Program-made: the position numbers and the translations under genes | In this document: positions 1-8,060 of the stretch, in pieces | Layout: each line of letters starts with the position of its first letter | How positions within the stretch are numbered: position 1 is the stretch's first letter | Notes under the pieces: generated by a model | The model's database searches: none | Seen by the model: only the letters and a program-made list of their open reading frames with translations | Told to the model about the DNA's origin: nothing | Source of the DNA: Acidobacteriaceae bacterium | Lineage (GTDB): Bacteria; Acidobacteriota; Terriglobia; Terriglobales; Acidobacteriaceae | Direction of reading: 5' to 3' | NCBI GenBank assembly: GCA_003162255.1 | Contig: PMMJ01000364.1 | Location: forward strand, 6,685 to 21,881 | Length of the DNA stretch: 15,197 bases

Positions 1-134
1 GGGCCTTGTGGAATTTCCGCGGGCCCTTTGGCGTGCTCGACACGGAACGGCCCGGAACAAAATTCGAGGACTGGCAGGGGCACAAGCTTGATCGGCCGCT
101 GCTCACGCTTTTACAGAAGCACGCCAAGGCATAA
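1..134 (+). CDS. C-terminal fragment of a GH5-type glycoside hydrolase
   Basis: This is the 3' end of a gene that begins before the window; the reading frame starts at base 3 and ends at the TAA at 132-134. The last 43 residues include ALWNFRGPFGVLD followed by FEDWQGHKLDRPLLTLLQ. That combination is what I recall from the C-terminus of bacterial GH5 cellulase/endoglucanase-like enzymes, where the conserved Trp of the last barrel strand lies in the WNFRG segment. The catalytic glutamates are outside the window, so the substrate cannot be judged. The next gene, a GH39-type hydrolase, starts 68 bases downstream on the same strand, so the two may be co-transcribed for plant or microbial polysaccharide breakdown. 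The family call rests on a short tail only. Confidence 0.72.
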   Translation, partial: ALWNFRGPFGVLDTERPGTKFEDWQGHKLDRPLLTLLQKHAKA

Positions 135-150
135 CCAACTGCCCGCAACG

Positions 151-169
151 CCACGCTGTCAACGCGTGG
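151..169. other. Short inverted repeat between the two glycoside hydrolase genes
   Basis: CCACGC (151-156) and GCGTGG (164-169) are perfect complements around a 7-base loop. The repeat lies in the 68-base gap between the GH5-type stop and the GH39 start. No T-tract follows, so it is not a convincing intrinsic terminator. It could be a partial attenuator or mRNA stabiliser, or chance. Confidence 0.3.
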
Positions 170-202
170 GTGAGCAGCAGAGAGCTGCAAAGGAGTTTAC
201 CG

Positions 203-1768
203 ATGAATCTGCTGTCACGCTATTGCCTCTGCCCACTGCTGTTCTGCGCTGCCGCATTCACCCAGAACGCCACGAATACGGGATTCCGCTCCCTGCATGT
301 GGATGCCAGCAAAGTGACCGGCACGATCCGCTCGTTCCAGGGACTGAACGGCCCACCCAGCCCGCTCATGGCGGGACTGCCGAGCCTTGTGCAGCAATAC
401 AAAGACCTGCGCGTCAACCAGGTTCGCACTCATGATGTGATGGGTCCGACCGAAATCGACTCAAGATTCGAGCAGAACAACGGAGAGCTCGCCTGGCTCA
501 TTCCCGATTCCGCCCAGCGTGCCGGCGTGGTCAAGGCGGGCAACGCCAGCATCATTTTTCCCAACTGGAGCGCCGACCCCGAGAAACCGGAGAGTTACAA
601 TTTCGCCCCGACCGACAAAGTGCTCGCCGCCATTCGCGCCAGCGGCGCGGAGATCTATTACCGCGTCGGCCGCAGTTGGGGCGCCAACATCGATCCGCCG
701 GCCGATTCCGACAAGTTTGCCAGCGTGGTGAAACACATTGCCATGCACTACAACCAGGGATGGGCCAACGGCTTCCATTACGACATACGCTATTGGGAAT
801 TCTGGAACGAGCCGGACGGTCTGTTCTGGTCCGGCACCCCGGAGCAGTTTTACTCGTTGTACGAGAAAACTGTGCGGGCCTTGAAGTCAGTTGACCCCAC
901 ACTCAAGGTGGGTGGCGATGGCAAAGCTTTCGCTTACGACGATGGACCTTTCCGCGAAGGACTTATCGATTACTGCGCGGCCCACAAGGTGCCCCTCGAT
1001 TTTTATTCCTGGCACACATATGCGGACGGTTCCGCCGATCCTTATGATGCCGTTCGCCTCGCCAAGCAAATTCGCGGCCTCCTGGACAGCCATGGCTTTC
1101 CTCAGGCGGAGAGCATTCTATCTGAGTGGAATCTGACCCCTGACTTCACCGATGCTGAGAAGGCCAGGCTGCAAGGGGTGGATAATGCCGCATTCATCGG
1201 CGCCGTACTCAGCTATTTCCAGGACGCGCCCATCGATCACGCGCAGTTCTATCGTGGCGACGCGGCGTGGATGGGCCTCTTCGATCTGCAGGGGCAGTAT
1301 TTCAAGACCGCGTATACGTTCCAGGCCATGGGGAGAATGTTGGATACGCCGCAGCGGCTCTCCGTGGAAGGCACGGACACTTTTGGCTTCGCGGCGATTG
1401 CAGGCCGCTCGGCAGATGGCAACACGGTTCAGATCATCATCAGCAATTACGCAATTCCCGCGGGTTTCAAGCCCAACATTATGGAAATGCCGCCGGAACT
1501 GGTGAAAGCGTCGCCCCCGCAACCGGACTTTTCCAAAGTCAAGATGCTGCCGCCACGGACTGACATCGTTTACCGGGACAATGCTGGCTACAATCTCACG
1601 ATCGACAATTTGCCGTGGAGTAAGAAGGCGTTCAGCGTGAAGCGTTACCGGATTAGCAAAACGCAGAATCTCGACCTGGTCGAAGAAAAGTCCGGCGAGG
1701 GAAGCTTCGAACTATCGAGTCCTCTTGCCCCCGACGCCGTGGAACTCATCGTGCTTCAGCGCCGGTGA
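203..1768 (+). CDS. Secreted GH39-family glycoside hydrolase (beta-xylosidase-like)
   Basis: A 521-residue protein predicted to hydrolyse beta-glycosidic bonds, probably outside the cytoplasm. I chose the ATG at 203 over the in-frame ATG at 170 because AAAGGAG (189-195) lies 7 bases before it and because the protein then opens with a signal-peptide-like stretch (MNLLSRYCLCPLLFCAAAFTQ). The family signs are WEFWNEPDG with the likely acid/base Glu at residue 203, and ILSEWNL with the likely nucleophile Glu at residue 308. An Asn precedes the first Glu, as in clan GH-A retaining enzymes. The barrel covers roughly residues 35-370 and the rest looks like an accessory beta domain. GH39 members include beta-xylosidases and alpha-L-iduronidases, and bacterial relatives have other specificities, so the substrate is open. 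It follows the GH5-type gene, and its stop converges on the minus-strand mutarotase-like gene 55 bases away. Confidence 0.8.
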   Translation: MNLLSRYCLCPLLFCAAAFTQNATNTGFRSLHVDASKVTGTIRSFQGLNGPPSPLMAGLPSLVQQYKDLRVNQVRTHDVMGPTEIDSRFEQNNGELAWLIPDSAQRAGVVKAGNASIIFPNWSADPEKPESYNFAPTDKVLAAIRASGAEIYYRVGRSWGANIDPPADSDKFASVVKHIAMHYNQGWANGFHYDIRYWEFWNEPDGLFWSGTPEQFYSLYEKTVRALKSVDPTLKVGGDGKAFAYDDGPFREGLIDYCAAHKVPLDFYSWHTYADGSADPYDAVRLAKQIRGLLDSHGFPQAESILSEWNLTPDFTDAEKARLQGVDNAAFIGAVLSYFQDAPIDHAQFYRGDAAWMGLFDLQGQYFKTAYTFQAMGRMLDTPQRLSVEGTDTFGFAAIAGRSADGNTVQIIISNYAIPAGFKPNIMEMPPELVKASPPQPDFSKVKMLPPRTDIVYRDNAGYNLTIDNLPWSKKAFSVKRYRISKTQNLDLVEEKSGEGSFELSSPLAPDAVELIVLQRR

Positions 1769-1823
1769 GCGGGAGCCTTATGCCAGATCAAGTCCTGAGG
1801 CAAGACCGGTTTTCACGCAGAAT

Positions 1824-3020
1824 CTAGGCGGCCGCCGAGCCCAGTCCTAATCTCTTGAGTCCGGTGGCTTCTAACTCTAGTTGCGCTCCTCGTTCTTCCG
1901 TCACAATGATCCTGTCGGGCCCGAGCTGAATGTCGCGGATCGAGCGCCATTCCGCACTTACTTTGGAGAGAAAAAGAACGTACGGAGCCCGCAGTTGGGA
2001 CTTGGCGGGAATTCGCCGGAAGGTGGGAGCGTCGAATAACGATCCGCGGGCAAAGGTCTCTTCTTTTCCAACCGGCATCGCGGTCGAACCAAACTCCAGG
2101 CCGCGGGCGCGCGTCTTTCCACTCCAAGGAGAACCCTTGCGGGAAAGATTCTCCTCCCATATGGCGACCCAGGGAAAATCCGAGCGGCGAAAACAATAGC
2201 CGAATAGCAGTCCGAGTTTCCAATTCAGCGCCGCAACAAATCCGAGTTCGCGCTGCGGGTCGAGCAATACCGATGCGATATAGCCCCTGCCGTCTCGTGC
2301 GAAGGGACGCGCGAGACTTATTTTGTCGCCATCGATGGCAGAGGTTTCGGGCCAGTTGAACTCCTGATTGTCTCGGAAAAGACTTGCTCCTTCGTAGCCG
2401 TGCGGCCAAGTGACGGCGCGAGTTCCGGGCAGAGCAACGAGGCTTTCCTCTGGATGCAGCAAAGGCAGACCGAGGGTGACATGCTGGGTCCAGTGAAAAA
2501 AATGATCCTGCGCACGTTCGTTGGTTACCGTTTCCTCGACATACACAACCGATTCGTTGCGGCGCAAACGGAGTTCGCGGCGGAATAGCAGACCGGCCGC
2601 GGGCAAGGGCACAGCGAGCGAGACCCGGGCTTCCGCGCTGGTCTGATTACGCTTCAGCAATTTCCAGCGGGAAGTGGAAGCCTCTCCATGAAGCGTTAGT
2701 CCTTGTGCAGCCTCGGCCTCGGAGGGTTCACCAAAATAATCGACGCAGACGGTGTGTCCCGTGAAGGCCGCGAGATACTTGCCGACGGGCGCCGGGCCGT
2801 ACTTGCGAACATGATTGCTGCGGAACTTATCCGGGTCCATCGTGGGCCAGGGAGCTTCCCACAGCGCATTCACGCTGCCGCTGGTTGGATCGAGAAGGCG
2901 AAAATCGGCGATGTGTCCGCCGCCGGTGAGCGTGATCAGTTGAACGACGCCATTGTTGAGGCAAAACGCGGGCCGGTCGCGCCATTTCGTTGTGGTGGAG
3001 GCAGGAAGGGATATTTTCAT
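1824..3020 (-). CDS. Galactose-mutarotase-fold (aldose 1-epimerase-like) protein
   Basis: A 398-residue protein without a signal peptide or membrane segment, so probably cytoplasmic. It resembles the galactose mutarotase-like beta-sandwich superfamily. An early GGGHIADF glycine motif is at residues 33-40, a HGEAS segment at 111-115, and FHWTQHVTLG at 175-184, where a histidine lies in the kind of position that carries the acid/base in aldose 1-epimerases. This is close to hypothetical acidobacterial proteins of the same fold, but I cannot tie it to a named epimerase, and a sugar-binding or epimerase role is inference. It lies downstream of the AAA+ gene on the same strand, separated by that gene's terminator, so it probably has its own promoter in 3021-3111. 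No strong Shine-Dalgarno sequence is seen before the ATG at 3020, so the start is less certain than the frame. Confidence 0.62.
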   Translation of the reverse strand: MKISLPASTTTKWRDRPAFCLNNGVVQLITLTGGGHIADFRLLDPTSGSVNALWEAPWPTMDPDKFRSNHVRKYGPAPVGKYLAAFTGHTVCVDYFGEPSEAEAAQGLTLHGEASTSRWKLLKRNQTSAEARVSLAVPLPAAGLLFRRELRLRRNESVVYVEETVTNERAQDHFFHWTQHVTLGLPLLHPEESLVALPGTRAVTWPHGYEGASLFRDNQEFNWPETSAIDGDKISLARPFARDGRGYIASVLLDPQRELGFVAALNWKLGLLFGYCFRRSDFPWVAIWEENLSRKGSPWSGKTRARGLEFGSTAMPVGKEETFARGSLFDAPTFRRIPAKSQLRAPYVLFLSKVSAEWRSIRDIQLGPDRIIVTEERGAQLELEATGLKRLGLGSAAA

Positions 3021-3111
3021 TGGCTAGATCAGTGTAGCGCGTGTAGTTCTCAGGCGAAATGGCTGGCGGCCCCTTGATGACCGGATGGCTTTTCCGCGAC
3101 ATCGTGGAACC

Positions 3112-3141
3112 AAAAAAAAGGACACCGCGTGAGCGGTGTCC
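3112..3141 (-). terminator. Intrinsic terminator of the AAA+ ATPase gene
   Basis: The arms GGACACCGC (3120-3128) and GCGGTGTCC (3133-3141) pair perfectly over 9 bases with a 4-base loop. On the minus strand they are followed by eight Ts (3119 down to 3112). The element lies 20 bases past the stop of the AAA+ gene and is correctly oriented to end its transcript before the mutarotase-like gene. Confidence 0.88.
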
Positions 3142-3161
3142 CTACCTACCAGCAACTCGAC

Positions 3162-4394
3162 TTACTTATTCTCGTTGAGTGATCCGGCTCCGAACTCCCT
3201 GCGCTGTATTACCGGACGCGCCGCTCTGGCTGCCGCCACTGCCGGCATGGCCGCTGCCGCTCCGTAGCGCTCGAGCAGCACGGGGACCATCGCGCCTTCG
3301 GCTTCTTTCACAAAGGTGAGCTTGCTCTCGCCCAGCAGATCGACGCGGACGAAATCTCCCAGCTTCACCTGTCCCGTTGCCACCAGGTTCGCCAGCGGAA
3401 ACACCAGATGCCGTTCAATCGCCCGCTTCAAGTGCCGCGCGCCGTACTTCGGATCGGTGCCTTCGGCGAGCAGGAAGCTCTTGACCTGCGGCGTGCAGTT
3501 GAACACGAATTGATTCGCGCCCGACGCCATCAGTACCCGCTGCTGCACCATCCCGAGCTCGATTTCGAGGATCTGCTGCAGGTGCTCGGCGCGTAGCGTT
3601 TTGAACACGACGACTTTGTCGATGCGGTTCATGAACTCGGGCGCAAACTTGCGCCGCGCCGCATCCACTGCCGAGCGATTAATCTTTTCGTCGAGCGAGT
3701 TATCCACCTGCACCGCTTTCGGGGCGAAGCCCAAGCCGCCATCCACCAACCCATTCATTTCGGCGGAGCCCAGGTTCGAGGTCATGATGATGATGCAACT
3801 CGAAAGATCCACACGCCGGTTATCGCCCAGCGTTAGCGTCGCCTTGTCCAGAATGCCGAGCAGCAGTTGCCACAGCGAATCGGAAGCTTTCTCGATTTCG
3901 TCGAACAGCAGGATCGAGAGCTTCAGCTTTTCCGTGTGCCACTGGTTGAGCGCTTCCTGCGTCAGCAGGGGATGGGTCTCGCGGTGTCCCAGGTATCCCG
4001 GAGGCGAGCCGATCAACTTGGCAATCTCGTGCGAATGCTGGAACTCGGCGCAATCGATCTTGATGCAGGCCCGCGCGTCGCCGAACAGCGACTCGGCTAC
4101 CGCTTCCACTACCCGCGTCTTGCCGGAGCCGGTCGGTCCCAGGAAAAGAAGATTGCCCACCGGACGTCCCGGTGCATTCAGCCCGGCCAGAAACATCTGA
4201 TAAATCTCCGCGACCTTCTCGATGGCCTGATCCTGGCCGACAATCTTCCGGCGCAGGGCAGCCTCAAAGTCACGGGAGTCGTTGCTGCGGCGGCTCGGAT
4301 CCAGCACGGTTGCAAGGTTCGTTCTCATCGTTTCGGACCCTTGTTTCCTTTCCGGGAACTTCATGTCTTCGGCGAAACTGCTCATTCTTGTCAC
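3162..4394 (-). CDS. Stand-alone AAA+ ATPase resembling the second ATPase domain of ClpA/ClpB
   Basis: A 410-residue ATPase counted from the GTG at 4394. It contains Walker A GPTGSGKT (86-93), a pore-loop-like GYLG (133-136), Walker B ILLFDEI (161-167), sensor 1 TSN (205-207), an arginine finger in FMNRID (R257) and sensor 2 in YGARHLKRAIER (R320). These match a Clp/Hsp100 D2 domain with its C-terminal small domain, so ATP-driven threading of a substrate protein is the likely activity. There is no Clp N-domain, no first ATPase domain, no middle coiled coil and no zinc finger as in ClpX. The N-terminal 45 residues and the Ala-rich tail (about 378-410) are not recognised. The start is uncertain: ATG at 4385 and ATG at 4328 (AAGGG 9 bases upstream) are alternatives, and all retain the ATPase core. 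No partner peptidase gene is adjacent. Confidence 0.83.
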   Translation of the reverse strand: MTRMSSFAEDMKFPERKQGSETMRTNLATVLDPSRRSNDSRDFEAALRRKIVGQDQAIEKVAEIYQMFLAGLNAPGRPVGNLLFLGPTGSGKTRVVEAVAESLFGDARACIKIDCAEFQHSHEIAKLIGSPPGYLGHRETHPLLTQEALNQWHTEKLKLSILLFDEIEKASDSLWQLLLGILDKATLTLGDNRRVDLSSCIIIMTSNLGSAEMNGLVDGGLGFAPKAVQVDNSLDEKINRSAVDAARRKFAPEFMNRIDKVVVFKTLRAEHLQQILEIELGMVQQRVLMASGANQFVFNCTPQVKSFLLAEGTDPKYGARHLKRAIERHLVFPLANLVATGQVKLGDFVRVDLLGESKLTFVKEAEGAMVPVLLERYGAAAAMPAVAAARAARPVIQRREFGAGSLNENK

Positions 4395-4709
4395 TCGCTC
4401 ACCACTGGGAGGAAGGTCTGTATTTCCCCGCCCGCTATCTCCTTGTGCAAGCCGTTAGCCATCCTCGGGAGGCGCCCTAATCCCCCGCTTCTCATCGTTT
4501 TAGATGCGGCTAGCCCGCCTCACACGAGGCCGGTCTCGTTACCCACAGCTTCCCCAAGAGCAATAGTTTGCAGTCTGCGGGAACTTTCAATCAGTGCCCT
4601 GACCATCCCTAACGCCCATGACCGCCAAGTCTTAACAGGCTTGGCCGGAAGTAACTGGCAGCCCAGGTTACCGCCAGTGCACAATAGATATAGATTTCCT
4701 CTCTGGAGA
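4395..4709. other. Divergent intergenic region with two adjacent hairpins
   Basis: This 315-base gap separates the AAA+ gene (minus) from the DUF4015 gene (plus) and must hold both promoters. I see no convincing -35/-10 pair. Two hairpins sit close together upstream of the plus-strand gene. GCCAAGTC (4624-4631) pairs with GGCTTGGC (4638-4645) with one wobble and a 6-base loop. GTAACTGG (4651-4658) pairs with CCA(G)GTTAC (4663-4671) with a one-base bulge and a 4-base loop. Neither is followed by a T-tract. Confidence 0.4.
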
Positions 4710-6401
4710 ATGTCCTTGTCCCGATTCCTGGCCAGACTTACGGCAGTCAAACTCTCGATTGCGAGCGTTGCTGCTTTCTTGCTATGGCTGGCCTTGGCCA
4801 GCTTTGGTCCCTTTTCTACCACCGCCGCCGGAGTGCAAAATCCGCACGGCGCACAGTTGGTGCCGGTGAAAGCCGATGCCACCAAGAAGCCCGCGCCGTC
4901 GGCGCCCGTTTCCATTATTGTGCCTCCGGGCTCCGATCTTTACGTCGCCCAGCGCGGAGACAACCTGCCGCTGGTCGCCCGCAAGTATTTGAAAAGGACA
5001 AAATACCTCACGTCATCGGAACTGACCGAAGCCATCCGCGCCGCCAACCACAACCGCCAGGGAGTCTTCCTCAAATCCGGAGAGCAGATCATTATCCCCG
5101 GAATTCTCGAATCCGTAATTGTAGAGAAACCTGTGCCAGTTGCAAGAGATTTCGAAGTCCGCGCGATTTACCTGACCGGGATCATGGCGGGCAGCGATCA
5201 TGGAGTGCGCATTATCCGGCATTGGCGCGAAGTCGGCGGCAACGCGGTGGTCTTCGACATCAAGGATAGCGACGGCATCGTCAACATCGCTTTCGACAAC
5301 CCGCTCGCCAGCGGACAACGCCACTATATTTCCGATCTGCCCAAGTTCATTCGCTTCCTTCATTCGGAGAACATGCACGCCATCGCTCGCATCGCCATCT
5401 TCCGCGATGAGCATCTGGTTACGAGCCATCCGGAACTCGCCGTAAAGTCCCGCAGCAGCGGCCAGCCCTGGCGCGAGAACGGCAAACTCGTCTGGACTGA
5501 TCCCTCGAACTCCAAGGTGCAGGACTATGACATTGCGCTAGCGAAGTTCGTCGCTCAGTCCGGAGTCGATGAAGTGCAGTTCGACTATGTGCGCTTTCCC
5601 GCCGAAGGCGATCAGAAAGATGCCGCCTTCGCTTTCCAAGCGGATCATCCCGCCGAGCAACCTGCTGAGCATTCCGCCGACCAACCGATAGATCATCCGA
5701 AAGCAGATCATCCGAAAACAGGTCATTCGAAAATCGATCATCCGAAAGACGAGCAGCGCTCGAAGGTGATCGCTGATTTCCTGCAGCGCGCCTACGCCCA
5801 GATTCATCCGACCGGGGCGTTGTTCTCGCTCGACGTCTTTGGAGTCATGGCATGGCAGCGTCCCGTCGATCTTGCGCACACCGGGCAGGACATCGTAGCC
5901 ATGGCCAAGCATTGTGACGTGATCTCGCCCATGATCTATCCCTCGCACTTCTTTGGCATGGACGGCATCGCCCACCCCGGCGACGCGCCCGAGCATTTCA
6001 TCGGCGAGTCCATGGACCGCTTCGAGCTCATCACCAAAGGCAGCGGAGTGGTGATTCGTCCTTGGCTGCAAGCCTTTGCCTGGCGCACAAAAACTTACTC
6101 GCCGCAGTATGTTGAAGTTCAGATCGAGGTAGCGAAACAAAAAGGCGGCATCGGATTTCTTTTCTGGAACGCCAATAACGATTACTCGAAGCCCTACACC
6201 GCCATGCCGGAGATGCGCGCCGCCAAAGGCCGCTACTTCCGTGGCGACGAGGTAGGCAAACCCGAACCCGCCACAGTCACTCCGGATGCCTCAGCTTTAG
6301 CACCCGTAACCGGGGGCGCCAATGCCAGCGTTCCGTCCGTTCCGCCGGAAAGCTCCACCAGCGACGGGGCCCACGCCGCACAGAGAGTCTGGCGGCACTA
6401 A
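4710..6401 (+). CDS. LysM-like plus DUF4015 (COG1306) putative glycoside hydrolase
   Basis: A 563-residue protein with an N-terminal hydrophobic helix (about 13-36) that is either a signal peptide or a membrane anchor. A LysM-like segment follows (about 77-130, DLYVAQRGDNL to GEQIIIPG) that may bind cell-wall glycans. The main domain (about 149-510) matches DUF4015/COG1306, a TIM-barrel putative glycosidase, with RAIYLTGIMAG (151-161), VFDIKDSDG (181-189), QFDYVRFP (290-297) and SPMIYPSHF. The acidic residues of DIKDSDG and FDYVRFP are the likely active-site positions. After QFDYVRFP comes an Asp/His/Pro-rich insert (about 312-347) encoded by 15-bp tandem repeats. The substrate is unknown; cell-wall or matrix polysaccharide is a guess. 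The frame is open upstream to 3867, but that part lies over the opposite-strand AAA+ gene and is not protein-like. GGAG (4705-4708) is only one base from the ATG at 4710 but 7 bases from the in-frame TTG at 4716, so TTG may be the true start. Confidence 0.78.
   Translation: MSLSRFLARLTAVKLSIASVAAFLLWLALASFGPFSTTAAGVQNPHGAQLVPVKADATKKPAPSAPVSIIVPPGSDLYVAQRGDNLPLVARKYLKRTKYLTSSELTEAIRAANHNRQGVFLKSGEQIIIPGILESVIVEKPVPVARDFEVRAIYLTGIMAGSDHGVRIIRHWREVGGNAVVFDIKDSDGIVNIAFDNPLASGQRHYISDLPKFIRFLHSENMHAIARIAIFRDEHLVTSHPELAVKSRSSGQPWRENGKLVWTDPSNSKVQDYDIALAKFVAQSGVDEVQFDYVRFPAEGDQKDAAFAFQADHPAEQPAEHSADQPIDHPKADHPKTGHSKIDHPKDEQRSKVIADFLQRAYAQIHPTGALFSLDVFGVMAWQRPVDLAHTGQDIVAMAKHCDVISPMIYPSHFFGMDGIAHPGDAPEHFIGESMDRFELITKGSGVVIRPWLQAFAWRTKTYSPQYVEVQIEVAKQKGGIGFLFWNANNDYSKPYTAMPEMRAAKGRYFRGDEVGKPEPATVTPDASALAPVTGGANASVPSVPPESSTSDGAHAAQRVWRH
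5691..5750 (+). repeat. Four 15-bp in-frame tandem repeats in the DUF4015 gene
   Basis: Four imperfect copies of a 15-base unit close to GATCATCCGAAAGCA lie end to end (5691-5705, 5706-5720, 5721-5735, 5736-5750). They encode DHPKA, DHPKT, GHSKI and DHPKD. A more degenerate stretch of DHPAE/QPAE/HSAD/QPID units precedes them from 5643. The period is five codons, so copy-number change would keep the frame. Confidence 0.9.
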
Positions 6402-6422
6402 ATTAAAGCATCAAGCACGGTA

Positions 6423-8060
6423 TTAATGCAGCAGAATCATACAGCCGGAATGCTCAGGCAGGGATTGCCACTGAGGCGGGCATAGTTGATCCGAGTCCCT
6501 GCGCCAAACCACCGCTTTCGCGCCCGAATCAGCCATCGAGCGGAGGACTGCCTGCTGGACGGCGGGCGTCCCCGACCAGAACGGAGCGGAATTAATCGAC
6601 CAAAGTTCAGCAACTACCGAAACCCTTGCCAGGTAGGCCCAGTAGGCTTCTTGTCCGTTGCCTATACTCGCGACTGCCTGGCCCGGCGAGATGCCGTACT
6701 GGGGAATAGCCTCGGCAATCGTCATGTCGCGAGCGGTCGATTCCGTGCGCTGCGAAACGACGTAGTGGAGCAGACCGGGCATCGTATACGCGGCAAAGAC
6801 AAGAATGCCCGCCAGCAGGGCCCGCCGTGCCAAGAGTTGCAGTCCGGGAGGCACGGAAACCGACGCCCAAGCAGCGCCCCAGAGTAGCAGCGAAAAACCA
6901 AGCACGAATCGTGGAACCAAGTGGACGAGCAAATACATCCCGATCACGGCGAATGCGGGCAAGGTGCAAAACCAGGTTGAGGCAAAGTTGCGCAGTGACG
7001 CTCTTGGTCCATACCACACGAGAATCAGCAAAGGCACCGACAGTGCTGCCCCTGCGCCGAAGAGCTGTTCCCTAACATAGCGAAGATTGATGGCAAGCTG
7101 CCGGAGTTGACCGCGCAAGTCAACGGCCGGGTGGCTGCGCTTGTCAAACCGTGCCGCATCGTACCAGGGCGCATAGGTGATGCCGTCGATCGAGGGAAGG
7201 CGGAAGACACGCGGTGAATCCAAGGCGATTGCGCCGGGATAAAACGGAACTGGCGCGCCAGAGGAATCCGACATCCAGGTTTTCGTTTCCGGTCCGTTCA
7301 CAAACCAGGCATAGTTCAATCTGCCGCTATCGCCGGCAGTGAAGTGGCCGAGCGCCCGGGATACGATGACCACGAAAGGTGATACCAGCACTACAAAAAC
7401 TAGAATCGCGGCGAGCGGTCTGAGAAGGCTGCGCGAGCGAAAACCCTGGATCACAATCGCGGCCAGGACAAAGAGCGCAAAATACAGCAGAATGGCCTTC
7501 GCGTAATAACCAATGGCGAGCAACAGGCCGAGCCATGCATAAGGTCCAAGGCCGTGTTCTCGACGGTCGTGGAGCTTGAACAGGAGAGTTGCAATCGCAA
7601 AGACAATCGCGGCGACCAGGATGTCGGGGTTTACGACATCCACCGACCAGGCAAAATTGACAATGAAGAACAGATACCCGAGCAGTATCCAGGCTAATGG
7701 GCTGGCGACTGGAATTGAAGTCTCGTGGTCGTCGATGGGCTTGCTCCACTCCGCGACAGCACGCCAGAACTTGCTGAAAGCGTACAAGGCAGTCGCGAAG
7801 AGGACAAAGTTGAGTGCCCTTGCCAAGGCAAATTCGGCGCGGATTCCGGGATGCAAAAAACGCATCGCGATCGCCAGAAGCCATGCGTACAATGGCCCCC
7901 AATATCCATTTACAGCGGTATGCCAGTCGTGGCGAACGTAGGCTCGGGCCACGTCGAGGTAAGCGAGGCCGTCCGCTCCAACGGGCAAATCACGGCCAGC
8001 GAAGGCACAGCGCGCTCCCATCAGCAGCACGATACCCTGACATATTCTTTCAAAACCCAA
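6423..8060 (-). CDS. Multi-spanning membrane glycosyltransferase (GT-C/GT39-like)
   Basis: A protein of about 545 residues rich in hydrophobic helices (for example ILLGYLFFIVNFAW, AILLYFALFVLAAIVIQGF and LAAILVFVVLVSPFVVIV). The first extracytoplasmic loop, GADGLAYLDVARAYVRHDWH followed by VNGYWGPLYAWLLA, carries the acidic residues expected of GT-C enzymes. These move sugars from polyprenyl-phosphate carriers onto lipids or proteins at the periplasmic face. The last 80 residues look soluble. The acceptor and donor sugars cannot be told. The call as a glycosyltransferase is by architecture; an uncharacterised membrane protein of the same type is the alternative. The N-terminus is uncertain: the longest reading begins at TTG 8060 without a clear ribosome site, and ATG 8021 is a shorter option. 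Its stop converges with the DUF4015 gene 21 bases away. Confidence 0.65.
   Translation of the reverse strand: MGFERICQGIVLLMGARCAFAGRDLPVGADGLAYLDVARAYVRHDWHTAVNGYWGPLYAWLLAIAMRFLHPGIRAEFALARALNFVLFATALYAFSKFWRAVAEWSKPIDDHETSIPVASPLAWILLGYLFFIVNFAWSVDVVNPDILVAAIVFAIATLLFKLHDRREHGLGPYAWLGLLLAIGYYAKAILLYFALFVLAAIVIQGFRSRSLLRPLAAILVFVVLVSPFVVIVSRALGHFTAGDSGRLNYAWFVNGPETKTWMSDSSGAPVPFYPGAIALDSPRVFRLPSIDGITYAPWYDAARFDKRSHPAVDLRGQLRQLAINLRYVREQLFGAGAALSVPLLILVWYGPRASLRNFASTWFCTLPAFAVIGMYLLVHLVPRFVLGFSLLLWGAAWASVSVPPGLQLLARRALLAGILVFAAYTMPGLLHYVVSQRTESTARDMTIAEAIPQYGISPGQAVASIGNGQEAYWAYLARVSVVAELWSINSAPFWSGTPAVQQAVLRSMADSGAKAVVWRRDSDQLCPPQWQSLPEHSGCMILLH

Noticed and set aside
2827..3102. Minus-strand frame starting MSRKSHPVIKGPPAISPENYTRYTDL ahead of the mutarotase-like gene
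   Set aside because: The first 30 codons look somewhat protein-like and might be a frameshifted N-terminus, but the rest is an antisense-like shadow of the mutarotase frame and no ribosome site is evident.
3867..4709. Open extension of the DUF4015 frame upstream over the AAA+ gene
   Set aside because: It lies antisense to the AAA+ gene, whose motifs are clear. The translated stretch has no domain, and the signal-like N-terminus begins at 4710.
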